From: an uncultured Ruminococcus sp.
GTDB lineage: Bacteria > Bacillota > Clostridia > Oscillospirales > Ruminococcaceae
DNA length: 29,571 bases
NCBI GenBank assembly: GCA_910576995.1
Contig: CAJTLC010000026.1
Span: 1-29,571 of the forward strand
Direction of reading: 5' to 3'
Position 1 is the stretch's first letter. Each line of letters opens with the position of its first letter. The notes below the pieces were generated by a model. That model was not told the DNA's origin, did not search any database, and saw only the letters and a program-made list of their open reading frames with translations. Below, piece after piece: positions 7,801 to 15,577 of this stretch. The translations under genes and the position numbers were made by a program.

Positions 7801-9184
7801 ATTCATCAACAACTATCAGGGTGTGGAAATATCCCTTGAAAAGGTTATGGAACAGGATGAAACTTTTGGAATCGGTATGAATTCTGAATACAAAAATGTA
7901 CGTTTTGGACTGTTCGCAGCGGAAGAAATTACAGCGGCAAACGGCAGCTCTATCCCCGAAAACGGTCTTATCGCAGAGGTTTCTCTCGATGAAAATATGA
8001 AGGCTGTGATAGCTGAAAAAGTACCCTTTGCTAAATATTATGTTCAGGAAATTGCTACTGATGAACACTATATTTTAAACGGCGAAAAGTACCTCGTGAA
8101 CTTTGAATATCAGGGTCAGGAAATGACAACGGTATACGTGGACTGCGGACAGTTTAAGAATCTTCTCAAGCGCGGAAGGGTCAAAGGAATCAAGGTAAAC
8201 GAAGCAGATGAGCCGTTGGAAAACGCTCTCTTCGGACTCTTCAATGCAGACTGTGAGGAGTTCACAGCGGACAATGCGATCATGACTTCCGAGTCCGATT
8301 CCAAAGGCGAATTCGGCTTTGAAGAAGTACCTTTCGGCAGCTATATCGTGCGTGAGATCGCAGCTCCGGAGGGTTATATTTTAAGCGATGAAAGCTACCC
8401 CGTAACTGTGTCTGAGGATGGCGAAACTATCAATATTCGTACAGTTAACGAGAAAATCAAAGGCAATGTGACTGTCACAAAAATTGACGAGGAATACCCT
8501 GATAACAGGCTTTCAGGCGCAGAGTTCACCGTTTATTCCGATGAAAAATGCGAGTCTGAAATCGGCAAATTGTCAGAAACAGAAAAGGGAGTTTACTTCC
8601 TTGAAAATCTCGAATACGGCAAGTATTTCTTAAAGGAAACTATCGCTCCGAACGGCTTTATTATCGATGAAAACGTGTACCCTTTCAGCATTGAAAAGGA
8701 CGGAGAAACGATCGAGATAAGCAATACGGAAGTTGGAAAAGGCTTCATAAATAAGCCGGAAAAAGGCGGCGTGGAGATCACCAAAACCGACATTTCAACA
8801 GGTCAGTTAATACCCAACTGCGGCATCGAGATTCTCGACAAGGACGGCAATGTTGTCGTTCAGGGACGGACAGACGATAAGGGTATCGTGAAGTTCGATA
8901 TGCTTCGTGTGGGCGATTATTTCTACCGTGAATTCGACGCTCCCGACGGATATATTTTAGATGAAAACTCCTATCCGTTCACGATAAAAGAGGACGGCGA
9001 GATCGTTAAATGCAGCATGACAAATACCAAGATTCCTCGTCAGTCGACGCCGTATACGGGCGATAACGGCAGCGATATTTTAGCGTGGATCATGATAGGT
9101 CTTTCACTTGCAATTGGCTCTGTTTTGTTTATCAGCAGAAAGAAAAAGATGTCCGTGAAAGGCGTTCAGAATGAAGATAAATAA
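4859..9184 (+). CDS. Wall-anchored NlpC/P60 and Cna-B (SpaA-like) repeat adhesin
   Basis: A 1441-aa secreted protein; ATG 4859 follows GGAAAGGA and opens with a signal peptide ending near residue 38 (TSAAT). Residues 45-250 are an NlpC/P60-type domain with Cys92 (LDCSGLVYA) and His180 (GHMWFYMG), predicted to cut peptidoglycan stem peptides. From about 255 to 1390 come about eleven Cna-B/SpaA-like domains, each beginning GxIxIxK and ending near an E-containing strand such as VKELSAPKGY or VREIAAPEGY. These Lys and Glu residues are those that form isopeptide bonds in the family. The C-terminus has STPYTG (anchor at 1397-1401), a hydrophobic helix and a KKK tail, a sortase signal of the xPxTG type. 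The sortase gene overlaps it by 14 bp. A mating-contact adhesin that also opens the wall is the likely role. Confidence 0.9.
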   Translation: MFKNNILKKLGAGLMAGLCAFTLIGSNVGGFKTSAATTAKEPLLSGDEVIKQAAKYLGVPYGWDCKGYDGVYSSSNPKKQSMETVRKKGLDCSGLVYATLTDLGVRTSGFPSNNPVPQNYWEYGDGSAYKNCTMTYKGVTSPIEVLYDKLNADNHKYFDGRKLLPGAVVSGIAKDNGIGHMWFYMGEFKNRDAVLDYLVKLGYKRDSVSKYVGSGNGDGGKHWRIECNGSQGCVINNNTDGKARFKSFVAYKLTSRDATFTIKKCIDGTSQIVGKSAVDGSFAKYGVYSDKACKTKVGEIKIGEKGTGSIKLKSGTYYVKELSAPKGYALSTKVYELKANQTVTVYEDFQTGKIKINKTSEDKIVKDIEFKVVGTDGSSYTKKTDSKGVAEFSGLKVYNMKTGKPVTYTVSEINVGARYKTPKAQNVTLTKGDVDLTVNVNFKNDLKKGSIKINKQSEDGENGDRTFEIKGGGKTYTIKTASDGVAILSDIPVFDSSNKKITYTISEKNVPVKYVVPADQKVTLTADATTNATFKNMLKKFTAEVVKKDSETITAQGDATLAGAVYGLYLDGELIDEYTTDENGYFKTKEYVCGNYTIQEISPSEGYLLNENVYSVGAQPENYTLENNPISLTVTEDNVKGKISIIKHSDDDENEVVNLEKGAEFEVYLKSAGSYANAKDSEKDYLVTDENGFAATKLMPYGVYTVHQTKTVNDAEFVPDFNVFIAENEKTYEYILNDAPFKSYIHVTKIDAESGKTIPYEGAGFQIFDADNNLVKMGVDTFYTNSEGFLITPEMLPYGDYTLVEVQAPFGYILDKTPVPFSVTAANSEIENTVNIVKVQKSDIAQKGKISVQKTGDIFSSVTVLGSAIYEDENGETHESGQTTYTPVFEENGLSGAVYQVIASEDIVTADGTIRANAGDVVAELTTDENGYAETDLLYLGKYEIKEVQAPYGYVLNSEPQLVELAYAGQEVTVRDTVNAPFINNYQGVEISLEKVMEQDETFGIGMNSEYKNVRFGLFAAEEITAANGSSIPENGLIAEVSLDENMKAVIAEKVPFAKYYVQEIATDEHYILNGEKYLVNFEYQGQEMTTVYVDCGQFKNLLKRGRVKGIKVNEADEPLENALFGLFNADCEEFTADNAIMTSESDSKGEFGFEEVPFGSYIVREIAAPEGYILSDESYPVTVSEDGETINIRTVNEKIKGNVTVTKIDEEYPDNRLSGAEFTVYSDEKCESEIGKLSETEKGVYFLENLEYGKYFLKETIAPNGFIIDENVYPFSIEKDGETIEISNTEVGKGFINKPEKGGVEITKTDISTGQLIPNCGIEILDKDGNVVVQGRTDDKGIVKFDMLRVGDYFYREFDAPDGYILDENSYPFTIKEDGEIVKCSMTNTKIPRQSTPYTGDNGSDILAWIMIGLSLAIGSVLFISRKKKMSVKGVQNEDK

Positions 9185-9932
9185 ACTTAAAATTTGTGCT
9201 GCTGCAGCCGCAGCAGCGCTCCTCTTCGGAGGATTATTTTTACTGCTGTGTGACGACGTTCAGGTGAAAATTCAGGAAGAAAAAATCAAACCTTTTGTGC
9301 CGGATTTTACACTTTTGGAACTGCCGGAAAGCAGTAATTCAGAAGAAGAAAATAACGCTGAAATTCCGTCTGAAGCAGAAGAAAAGTTAAAGGAACAGAC
9401 TCAGGAATTGTGTGCTAATATTGACAATTCTGTTGGCTGGATCAACATCCCCGACACGAAAATAAACTACCCTGTGATGTACTCCGGCGACAATGAATTT
9501 TACCTTCACAGAGCCGTTGACGGCAGTTATTTAAGGGTGGGTTCTATCTTCCTTGATTATCGCTGCAATGCCGATTTTACGGGCAAAATCAATGTTCTTT
9601 ACGGTCACAATATGAGCGACGGAAGTATGTTTGCGGACGTGATGAAATTTATCGACAGCGGCTACTTCGATAGTCACAATTACGGCTGGCTGACCACCAA
9701 AAATGCCGTGTATCAAATTGACTTTTTCTCGCTGTCGCAGCCGGAAAATTATGATGATTTTTACGATGTAAATTCCGATGTGAACCTGTGGCTCGACAGC
9801 CTCAGGGAACGCTCTTTTATTTGGAGAAATATCGGAATTTCCGAAGAAGATAAGTTTATTTCGCTGTCAACTTGCACCGGTTCCGAGGGCAGCTCAAGGA
9901 CTGTTCTCACCGGAAGGTTATGTAAAATATGA
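9171..9932 (+). CDS. srtB: Class B sortase
   Basis: A 253-aa membrane-anchored transpeptidase. An N-terminal helix (about residues 8-27) anchors it, followed by an acidic linker. The catalytic domain has His146 (LYGHNMSDG), Cys235 (LSTCTGSEG) and Arg243 (SSRTVLTGRL), the sortase triad. VGWINIPDTKINYPVM and the FYLHR phrase are typical of class B. It starts within the end of the adhesin gene, so it is co-translated with its probable substrate. Class B sortases of clostridia are known to accept (S/P)PxTG-type signals, which fits the TPYTG of the neighbour. The enzyme should link that protein to peptidoglycan. Confidence 0.93.
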   Translation: MKINKLKICAAAAAAALLFGGLFLLLCDDVQVKIQEEKIKPFVPDFTLLELPESSNSEEENNAEIPSEAEEKLKEQTQELCANIDNSVGWINIPDTKINYPVMYSGDNEFYLHRAVDGSYLRVGSIFLDYRCNADFTGKINVLYGHNMSDGSMFADVMKFIDSGYFDSHNYGWLTTKNAVYQIDFFSLSQPENYDDFYDVNSDVNLWLDSLRERSFIWRNIGISEEDKFISLSTCTGSEGSSRTVLTGRLCKI

Positions 9933-9945
9933 AAGGAGTTTTAGT

Positions 9946-10269
9946 ATGAAAAAGAAAACATTAGTAGCTTTAATTACCGCCGCTGTGACGAGCGCTTTCG
10001 GCGGTCTGACAGCCTATGCAAGCGGCGATGTTGCCGGAGCTGTGGAAAGCACTTGGAGTACCGCAAGAGCGCAGGTCGTGTCGGTTGTGGACAACGTAAT
10101 ATTCCCCGTAATCGACGTAGTTCTGGCGATTTTGCTGTTTGTTAAGATCGCTACACTTTACATGGATTACCGCAAGCATGGTCAAATAGAATGGGCTCCG
10201 GCAGCCATTATTTTCGGCTGTCTGATATTCACTCTGACCGCTCCGCTGTATATCTGGTCGATAGTTTAA
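9946..10269 (+). CDS. Small membrane protein, DUF3852-like conjugation component
   Basis: A 107-aa protein with an N-terminal signal peptide (MKKKTLVALITAAVTSAFGG...AYAS) and two further hydrophobic helices (about residues 45-65 and 85-105). Between them is YMDYRKHGQIEWAPAAI, typical of the DUF3852 family in clostridial conjugative elements. Size and topology resemble VirB2-like pilin subunits, but that is an inference. GAAAGGAG is 7 nt before the ATG. It follows the sortase gene by 13 nt and precedes a lipoprotein gene in the same operon. Confidence 0.72.
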   Translation: MKKKTLVALITAAVTSAFGGLTAYASGDVAGAVESTWSTARAQVVSVVDNVIFPVIDVVLAILLFVKIATLYMDYRKHGQIEWAPAAIIFGCLIFTLTAPLYIWSIV

Positions 10270-10284
10270 AGGAGGAATTTGTGC

Positions 10285-10995
10285 ATGAAAAAAGCGTATT
10301 TAGCAATACTTTCAGCGGCAGTCGCAATGACTGCCACCGCCTGCGGAACGATCTCTCCGTCCGTTCAAAATCCGCCGGAAACGGCGGTTACGGAAGCGGT
10401 CGAGCCTAAAACAGAACCGACTGTTCCTGCAGAAACTGTCGATAAATCAGAGGAAGAACAGATAAAATACAACACTTTTATTGCAGAGTTTTTCGATTCA
10501 AATATCATGTTTACGGACGTGCAGAAACTTACAGACGATTCTATGAAAGACTGCTCATTTGAGAAGCAGGCAGAGTCGTCAAACGGTATTCAGAAGATAT
10601 CGCTGAAAAGCGCTAACGGCGGCGGTGTTCTGAATGTTATGTGCATCGATCTCAGCCAGAGCAGCATCAGTTACGAACTTGAATATATCCTCGAAAACTT
10701 CGGGAATTACTATTTTGGACTGACCTCCGCACAGATGAACGGCGTCACTGAGGACGATTTTGTGTCCAACTACAGAATGATAAATTCCATGATTTCAAAA
10801 GGCAAATATCAGCGTTACAGTTCTGTTCAGAAAACCGACGGCATGGCTGCGCAGTTTGGTTATACTGAAACCTATGCATCTCTCGCCGAGGGCAGACTGA
10901 CCGTAATTTCCGGAGCGTTTCTCAGTTCTGATATGATGGACAGGCAAGATTTTATGAGGCTTATGGCAAGGTTTGCGGAGAATATATCGTATTAA
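10285..10995 (+). CDS. Putative lipoprotein of the conjugative element
   Basis: A 236-aa exported lipoprotein. ATG 10285 is preferred to the upstream TTG/GTG codons because GGAGG (10271-10275) lies 9 nt before it and the signal sequence begins there (MKKAYLAILSAAVAMTATAC, lipobox TATAC). A Pro/Glu/Thr-rich linker to about residue 50 is followed by a soluble domain of some 180 residues with no recognised motif and a single other pair of cysteines. It is the last gene of the surface operon, facing the XRE repressor tail-to-tail. A role at the mating junction is guessed from context only. Confidence 0.75.
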   Translation: MKKAYLAILSAAVAMTATACGTISPSVQNPPETAVTEAVEPKTEPTVPAETVDKSEEEQIKYNTFIAEFFDSNIMFTDVQKLTDDSMKDCSFEKQAESSNGIQKISLKSANGGGVLNVMCIDLSQSSISYELEYILENFGNYYFGLTSAQMNGVTEDDFVSNYRMINSMISKGKYQRYSSVQKTDGMAAQFGYTETYASLAEGRLTVISGAFLSSDMMDRQDFMRLMARFAENISY

Positions 10996-11080
10996 AATCA
11001 GCATTTTTATAACGGCTTATGAGTGTAAATTTGCAAGTAATTTTTAGCGATAAATGTGGTAAGACGGTAAAAACACAGCA

Positions 11081-11101
11081 TATTACAATTAGTCTGTAAT
11101 A
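11081..11101. repeat. Dyad between convergent genes
   Basis: TATTACA (11081-11087) and TGTAATA (11095-11101) form a perfect 7-bp inverted repeat with a 7-bp spacer, just beyond the 3' end of the XRE gene and 86 bp after the lipoprotein gene. There is no clear T run, so it may be a weak bidirectional terminator or a protein site. Confidence 0.4.
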
Positions 11102-11111
11102 GTGTATAAAT

Positions 11112-11339
11112 TTAATGTTTGCTTGGGGAATACGGTTTTTTAACGTCAGTTCTCCCAATCAGATAATCGGTACTCGTATTGAATATATCAGCTATTTTGC
11201 TTAAAATTTCAATGGGCATATTTCTTACGCCGTTTTCATAACTTGAATATGTGCGGCGATTTATAAAGAGTTTATCTGCAATTTGCTGTTGTGTAAAATC
11301 AGAATCTTCTCTCAAATTACGGATTCTTTCATATATCAT
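11112..11339 (-). CDS. XRE-family helix-turn-helix repressor
   Basis: A 75-aa protein that is almost entirely an XRE DNA-binding domain: IRNLREDSDFTQQQIADKLFINRRTYSSYENGVRNMPIEILSKIADIFNTSTDYLIG. The turn and recognition helix fall at about residues 16-36. A GAGGTG site precedes the ATG. It is transcribed leftward from a region with two CACAAATTG-type sites, one of which overlaps its own extended -10, so it probably represses itself and the rightward genes. This is the most likely master switch of the element. Confidence 0.9.
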   Translation of the reverse strand: MIYERIRNLREDSDFTQQQIADKLFINRRTYSSYENGVRNMPIEILSKIADIFNTSTDYLIGRTDVKKPYSPSKH

Positions 11340-11410
11340 ATATAATCACCTCATTGTGATTATATCATGCCACAAATTGTGCCATTGACTTTTGGCTCAA
11401 TTTGTGGCAC
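11340..11410. promoter_or_regulatory. Divergent operator/promoter region of the XRE switch
   Basis: The region holds a 12-bp inverted repeat, TGCCACAAATTG (11368-11379) with CAATTTGTGGCA (11398-11409). Within it are two operator-like sites: CACAAATTGTG (11371-11381, a perfect odd palindrome) and CTCAATTTGTG (11396-11406). The leftward promoter has an extended -10 TGATATAAT (11367-11359) just beside the first site. A second dyad, ATATAATCAC with GTGATTATAT (11340-11349 / 11356-11365), overlaps that -10. For the rightward gene, TTGACT (11385-11390) is a good -35 but the -10 (CACAAT at 17 bp, or AATAAT at 20 bp) is weak, suggesting activation or tight repression. Confidence 0.75.
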
Positions 11411-11456
11411 AATAATAGTATACCGAAATAACGGCAACTATACATGAGGTGGAATT

Positions 11457-11954
11457 ATGATAGACAGAAATCGAACGGCCTGCTTCACAGGACACAGAAA
11501 AATTCCTGCAAGTGAGATAAAAAATATAGAAAAACGGCTTGATGAAATAATTGAAAAGCTGTATCAAAAGGGCGTAATATTCTATGGCGCAGGCGGATCA
11601 TATGGCTTCGATATGCTTGCGGAAAAGGCTGTAATTCGGGCAAGAAACAGGCATAGCGAGATCAAGCTTATACTTGTTCTGCCGTGCAAAAATCAGGAAA
11701 AATACTGGACTGAAGATAACAAAACGACGTTTGCTGAGATCAAAAATCAGGCGGACAAAATTGTGTACACATCCGAAATTTACTCCAAAGATTGTATGCA
11801 TAAGCGTAACCGTCATCTTGTGGATTTCAGCGGATACTGTGTGTCTTATCTTAGCAAAAACAGCGGAGGTACGGCGTTTACCGTTAATTACGCTCGTCAG
11901 AACGAAGTAGAAATATTTAACCTTGCAAGCCAAAATAAACAGAATCGTAAATGA
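11457..11954 (+). CDS. SLOG-fold protein (DUF1273 / YpsA-like)
   Basis: A 165-aa protein of the SLOG superfamily, DUF1273/YpsA branch. The N-terminal ACFTGHRKIP, the GAGGSYGFDMLAEKAV loop and the ILVLPC strand form the expected Rossmann-like nucleotide-binding core, and SKDCMHKRNRHLVDFSGYCVSYL and GGTAFTVNYA follow in the usual order. GAGGTGG is 6 nt before the ATG. Members are thought to bind nucleotide-derived ligands and are frequent in mobile elements, but their role in conjugation is unknown. It is the first rightward gene after the XRE operator. Confidence 0.87.
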   Translation: MIDRNRTACFTGHRKIPASEIKNIEKRLDEIIEKLYQKGVIFYGAGGSYGFDMLAEKAVIRARNRHSEIKLILVLPCKNQEKYWTEDNKTTFAEIKNQADKIVYTSEIYSKDCMHKRNRHLVDFSGYCVSYLSKNSGGTAFTVNYARQNEVEIFNLASQNKQNRK

Positions 11955-12017
11955 TCACAAAAACCAAATCGCAGCATAATATATTCATAGGAATCAAGGG
12001 TCAAGGGGTGATTAACT

Positions 12018-12239
12018 ATGATGACGATGTGCGCAGTGATTCTTGAAACAAGAAACAGACAGCTTCTTGTTCGTGACAGCAAAACGGATCAGGAGATCGT
12101 TGTAAACACACGCTGCAACTGCAATTTTCGTGTCGGCGACAGAGTAATAATTTTTCACAGCGGCGCAATGACTATGAGTATTCCTCCGCAGATAAGCGCA
12201 ATAAGAATACGAAAAGCGCCGTTTAATATTTGTTTTTAA
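12018..12239 (+). CDS. Small protein of unknown function (73 aa)
   Basis: A 73-aa protein preceded by AAGGGGTG about 8 nt upstream. The sequence alternates short beta strands (CAVILETRNRQLLVRD, QEIVVNT, VGDRVIIFHSGAMTMSIPPQISAIRI), which suggests a small beta-barrel such as an OB-like fold. The VGDRVIIFHSG phrase would fit a nucleic-acid or small-ligand binding barrel. I do not recognise a family. A strong terminator begins 14 nt after its stop. Confidence 0.65.
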   Translation: MMTMCAVILETRNRQLLVRDSKTDQEIVVNTRCNCNFRVGDRVIIFHSGAMTMSIPPQISAIRIRKAPFNICF

Positions 12240-12252
12240 ATATATTTGAAAG

Positions 12253-12285
12253 TCCGTTTCTGATATTTTTCAGAGACGGATTTTT
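12253..12285 (+). terminator. Intrinsic terminator before the Toprim gene
   Basis: TCCGTTTCTGA (12253-12263) pairs with TCAGAGACGGA (12270-12280) with one G-T pair; a 6-nt loop separates the arms and five T follow. The ribosome binding site of the next gene starts 9 nt later, so any message for the transfer genes made from the XRE-region promoter must pass this terminator. Confidence 0.88.
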
Positions 12286-12306
12286 CACTTTATGGGGGTG
12301 AAAAAA

Positions 12307-13716
12307 TTGCCGTATATTCCATTTACAGAAGAACAAAAAGTAATCGCAAACAGCGTAGATTTGGCGGATTTTCTGCGGTTAAGGGGTGAGAAATTAGAAC
12401 GTGCAGGACGTGAGTACAAGCTGATTTACAGCGACGGTTCAGGCAGTCACGACAGCATAACGATACGTGGTTCTACTTGGTTCGATCATAAAAATCAGGT
12501 GGGCGGCGGAGCGATAAAATTTATGCAGTACCATTACGGAATGGACTTCCCGACGGCTGTTCAGGAGCTTCTGGGGCAAAGGGTGACACCTCTGTCCCAC
12601 ACTCCTCCGAAATCTGTTGTGAATGAAGAAAAACCAAAGAATTTTAAACTTCCCGAAGCTAATGAAAATATGCACAGAGTGTTCGCATACCTCATAAAAC
12701 AGCGGTTTATCGCTCCTGACATCATCAGCTTTTTTGCGAAAAATCACACTATATATGAGGACAAGGAGCATCATAATGCGGTGTTTGTGGGACTCGATGA
12801 AAACGGCATATCACGTCAGGCTCACAAGCGTGGCACGGCTACTTTCGGGAAATCTTTTCGGCAGACTGTGGAGGGTTCGGACACAAAATACAGCTTTTCT
12901 CACTTCGGAGAATCGGGAAAACTGTTTATTTTTGAAGCTCCAATCGATATGCTTTCTTATCTCACTTTGCACCCCGAAAATTGGCAGAAACACAGCTATA
13001 TAGCCATGAACGGAGTATATGAAAATGCTGTTTTAACGGCGTTAAAAGGGCATTCAAATTTGACAGAAATCGTGATCTGTACCGATAACGATATCGGCGG
13101 AATCGACGCTGCGGACAGGCTTCATGATATTTTGAAAGAAAAAGGATATGCCGATGTCAACCGACTTTTACCGGAATTTAAAGATTGGAATGAAATTCTA
13201 AAATCTCAAAATGGAGTGACGCCTCTTCCTGCTGTTCCTCATAAGATCAAGGAAGAATATCACCGTCAGGCTGAAAATTTGCAGTATCTGAAATGCCGCC
13301 CCGATAAGCTGAAATCGCAGATTTATGCGGCTTTTAAGAATAATCAATATAGGTATCTGGCTGAGTATGCTTTGGCAGGCTCGGCATTTTTTCTGCCCAA
13401 AACGCAGCGGCTGAGCGATGAAAATAAGGCGTTTTTAAGGCTTCAGAGCAAACTGAGGGACGATTACAGGGCGTACTCTGATAAGGGCAAAACTACGCAG
13501 AAACAGCGTAATCTGAGCGATTCCGTGCAGGCTGTAATGTGCGATTTAAAGCAGACCGCACGTACCCGTGAGCAGTCTATAAATACGGCAAAACTGCTGT
13601 TTCAGCTTGCGGATAATGCTGTCAGAATGTCCGTTGAGGAAGCAATGAATGTTCCTGTTCAGGAGCAAAATGAGGACTTTGAGGTCGTTAATGAACCGTG
13701 CATGGAATTCGGGTAA
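12307..13716 (+). CDS. DUF3991 / Toprim domain protein (primase-like)
   Basis: About 469 aa. TTG 12307 is chosen because GGGGGTG lies 6 nt upstream and relatives begin MPYIPFTEEQ; ATG 12292 would put the ribosome site inside the terminator. Residues 1-110 resemble the N-terminal part of mobile-element primases (VDLADFLRLRGEKL, GGGAIKFMQYHYGMDFPTAVQELLG) but have no zinc-binding cysteines. Residues 130-290 hold a DUF3991-Toprim unit with Glu210 (FIFEAPIDML) and Asp260/Asp262 (CTDNDIGGIDAADRL), the metal-binding residues of Toprim folds, and a later FKDWNEIL. It may prime the complementary strand after transfer. The C-terminal 150 residues are helical with no motif. Confidence 0.87.
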   Translation: MPYIPFTEEQKVIANSVDLADFLRLRGEKLERAGREYKLIYSDGSGSHDSITIRGSTWFDHKNQVGGGAIKFMQYHYGMDFPTAVQELLGQRVTPLSHTPPKSVVNEEKPKNFKLPEANENMHRVFAYLIKQRFIAPDIISFFAKNHTIYEDKEHHNAVFVGLDENGISRQAHKRGTATFGKSFRQTVEGSDTKYSFSHFGESGKLFIFEAPIDMLSYLTLHPENWQKHSYIAMNGVYENAVLTALKGHSNLTEIVICTDNDIGGIDAADRLHDILKEKGYADVNRLLPEFKDWNEILKSQNGVTPLPAVPHKIKEEYHRQAENLQYLKCRPDKLKSQIYAAFKNNQYRYLAEYALAGSAFFLPKTQRLSDENKAFLRLQSKLRDDYRAYSDKGKTTQKQRNLSDSVQAVMCDLKQTARTREQSINTAKLLFQLADNAVRMSVEEAMNVPVQEQNEDFEVVNEPCMEFG

Positions 13717-13811
13717 TGCAATACCCCCGGTTTCACAGTGCAACCCCTTGAAGTAAATAAACTATGGATCAGTTTATGACAGAAAGAAAAATATTGATTG
13801 GGAGTGATAAT

Positions 13812-15572
13812 TTGACTGAAAAAAAAATGATTCTTATAGGCGTGCTGGCGGTAATTTTTATCGCCTTTTTGATTATCGCAAATCTGCTCGATAATAAATC
13901 GCTTAACGGAATTAAACGCAAACCTGTCGGACAAGGGCAGCATGGCACGGCGCGCTGGGCAAGTAAATCCGAAATAAAAAAGACTTTTGTTTCTCTGCCG
14001 TTCGAGCCTGAGAAATGGCGTAAAGGCGCGGATCTGCCGACTGTTCAGGGTACGGTGGTAGGTTGCCGAACGCATGGCAATAAGACCTTTGCGCTTGTGG
14101 ATGAGAGCGATGTTCATACCCTTATGGTGGGCGCAGCGGGATGCGGAAAGACTTCTTATTTTTTGTATCCTAACGTTGAACTGGCTTGTGCAAGCGGTAT
14201 GTCATTTGTCAGCACAGACACGAAAGCAGACGTAGTACGAAACTACGGAACTATTGCAAAAAAGTATTACGGATACAACGTTTCCGTGCTTGATCTGCGT
14301 AATCCGACACGCTCCGATGAAAATAATATTTTGCACCTTGTAAATAAATATATGGATATTTTTTTGTCCGACAAGAGCAATATTTCGGCGAAAGCAAAGG
14401 CTGAAAAGTACGCCAAGATCACAGCGAAAACCATAATCGACATAGGCGGCGGCTCGGAATCGAGCGGCGCAAACGCATATTTTTACGACGCAGCGGAGGG
14501 ACTTTTAGCTTCGGTAATTTTGCTTTTAGCGGAGTTCGGCGACAAAAATGAAAGGCATATTGTGTCGGTTTTCAAGCTGATACAGGACTTGCTTGCGAAA
14601 TCAAATCCGGATTCAAAAGCTAAAGCCAAGACCTATTTTTCGGAGCTTATGGAAAAGCTTCCGCCAGAGCATAAAGCGAAATGGCTTGCAGGAGCGGCCT
14701 TAAACACTTCCGAGCAGACCATGCTGTCGGTAATGTCGACGGCTTTGTCGAGGCTTAACAGCTTTCTTGATTCAGAGCTTGAGCAAATGCTGTGTTTCGG
14801 TACGGCGATTGACGCTGAGAATTTTTGCAATGAAAAATCGGCGATTTTTATTGTGCTTCCGGAGGAAGATCAGTCGAAATATTTCATGGTAAGTATGCTG
14901 ATCCAGCAGTTGTATCGTGAGATTTTAGCGATTGCCGATGAGAACGGCGGCAAGCTGAAAAACCGTGTTATGTTCTATGCCGATGAACTCGGCACTTTTC
15001 CAAAAATTGACGGTATGGAGGCGATGTTTTCCGCAGGACGAAGCAGAAAAATCAGCATAATTGCGATAATTCAGTCCTTTGCGCAGCTTGAAAAAAACTA
15101 CGGAAAACAGGGCATGGAGATCATCACAGACAACACGCAGTTAACGGTATTCGGCGGTTTTGCGCCCAATTCTCAGTCGGCGGAGATACTGTCAAAGTCA
15201 TTGGGAGAGCAGACTGTGCTGTCGGGTTCGGTGTCCAACGGCAAGGAAAAAACGCAGTCGTTACAGATGATCGGCAGACCATTGATGACCGTTGATGAAT
15301 TAAAATCCATGCCCAAAGGACAGTTTATCGTTATGAAAACGGGCGTCCACCCGATGATAAGCAAACTAAAATTGTACTTCAAATGGGGCATCAAATTTGA
15401 GGAAGAATATCGCCTGTCGGACAAGGCTGCAAGACCGGTTTCCTACAAGGATTGCGGCGAGTTGATTCGTGATGTGAGCTTAAAATATCCGCTTAAAAAG
15501 GAGGTTTTTCAGCCGGAATTTAACGATGAAGAACTTCCCAAAAAGAAGAATAATATCAGGACAAGGAGCTGA
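13812..15572 (+). CDS. VirD4-like type IV coupling protein
   Basis: The frame is open from ATG 13764, but TTG 13812 has the better site (GGGAGTG, 6 nt upstream) and gives a 586-aa protein beginning with a membrane helix (MILIGVLAVIFIAFLIIANLL). The Walker A motif GAAGCGKTS is at about residues 107-115 and Walker B with its Glu (VMFYADELGTFP) is near 390. GTARWASKSEI near residue 45 and ISIIAIIQSFAQLEKNYG after Walker B are typical of VirD4/TraG proteins, close to the family seen in C. difficile conjugative transposons (CD1115 type). It should link the relaxase-DNA complex to the secretion channel and power export. The winged-helix gene follows 5 nt after its stop. Confidence 0.95.
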   Translation: MTEKKMILIGVLAVIFIAFLIIANLLDNKSLNGIKRKPVGQGQHGTARWASKSEIKKTFVSLPFEPEKWRKGADLPTVQGTVVGCRTHGNKTFALVDESDVHTLMVGAAGCGKTSYFLYPNVELACASGMSFVSTDTKADVVRNYGTIAKKYYGYNVSVLDLRNPTRSDENNILHLVNKYMDIFLSDKSNISAKAKAEKYAKITAKTIIDIGGGSESSGANAYFYDAAEGLLASVILLLAEFGDKNERHIVSVFKLIQDLLAKSNPDSKAKAKTYFSELMEKLPPEHKAKWLAGAALNTSEQTMLSVMSTALSRLNSFLDSELEQMLCFGTAIDAENFCNEKSAIFIVLPEEDQSKYFMVSMLIQQLYREILAIADENGGKLKNRVMFYADELGTFPKIDGMEAMFSAGRSRKISIIAIIQSFAQLEKNYGKQGMEIITDNTQLTVFGGFAPNSQSAEILSKSLGEQTVLSGSVSNGKEKTQSLQMIGRPLMTVDELKSMPKGQFIVMKTGVHPMISKLKLYFKWGIKFEEEYRLSDKAARPVSYKDCGELIRDVSLKYPLKKEVFQPEFNDEELPKKKNNIRTRS

Positions 15573-15577
15573 TAAAA

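Noticed and set aside
5600..9050. Possible CRISPR or DNA tandem repeat array in the long adhesin gene
   Set aside because: The repetition is at protein level (Cna-B domains of about 100 residues) and the DNA copies have diverged; there are no short regularly spaced identical repeats.
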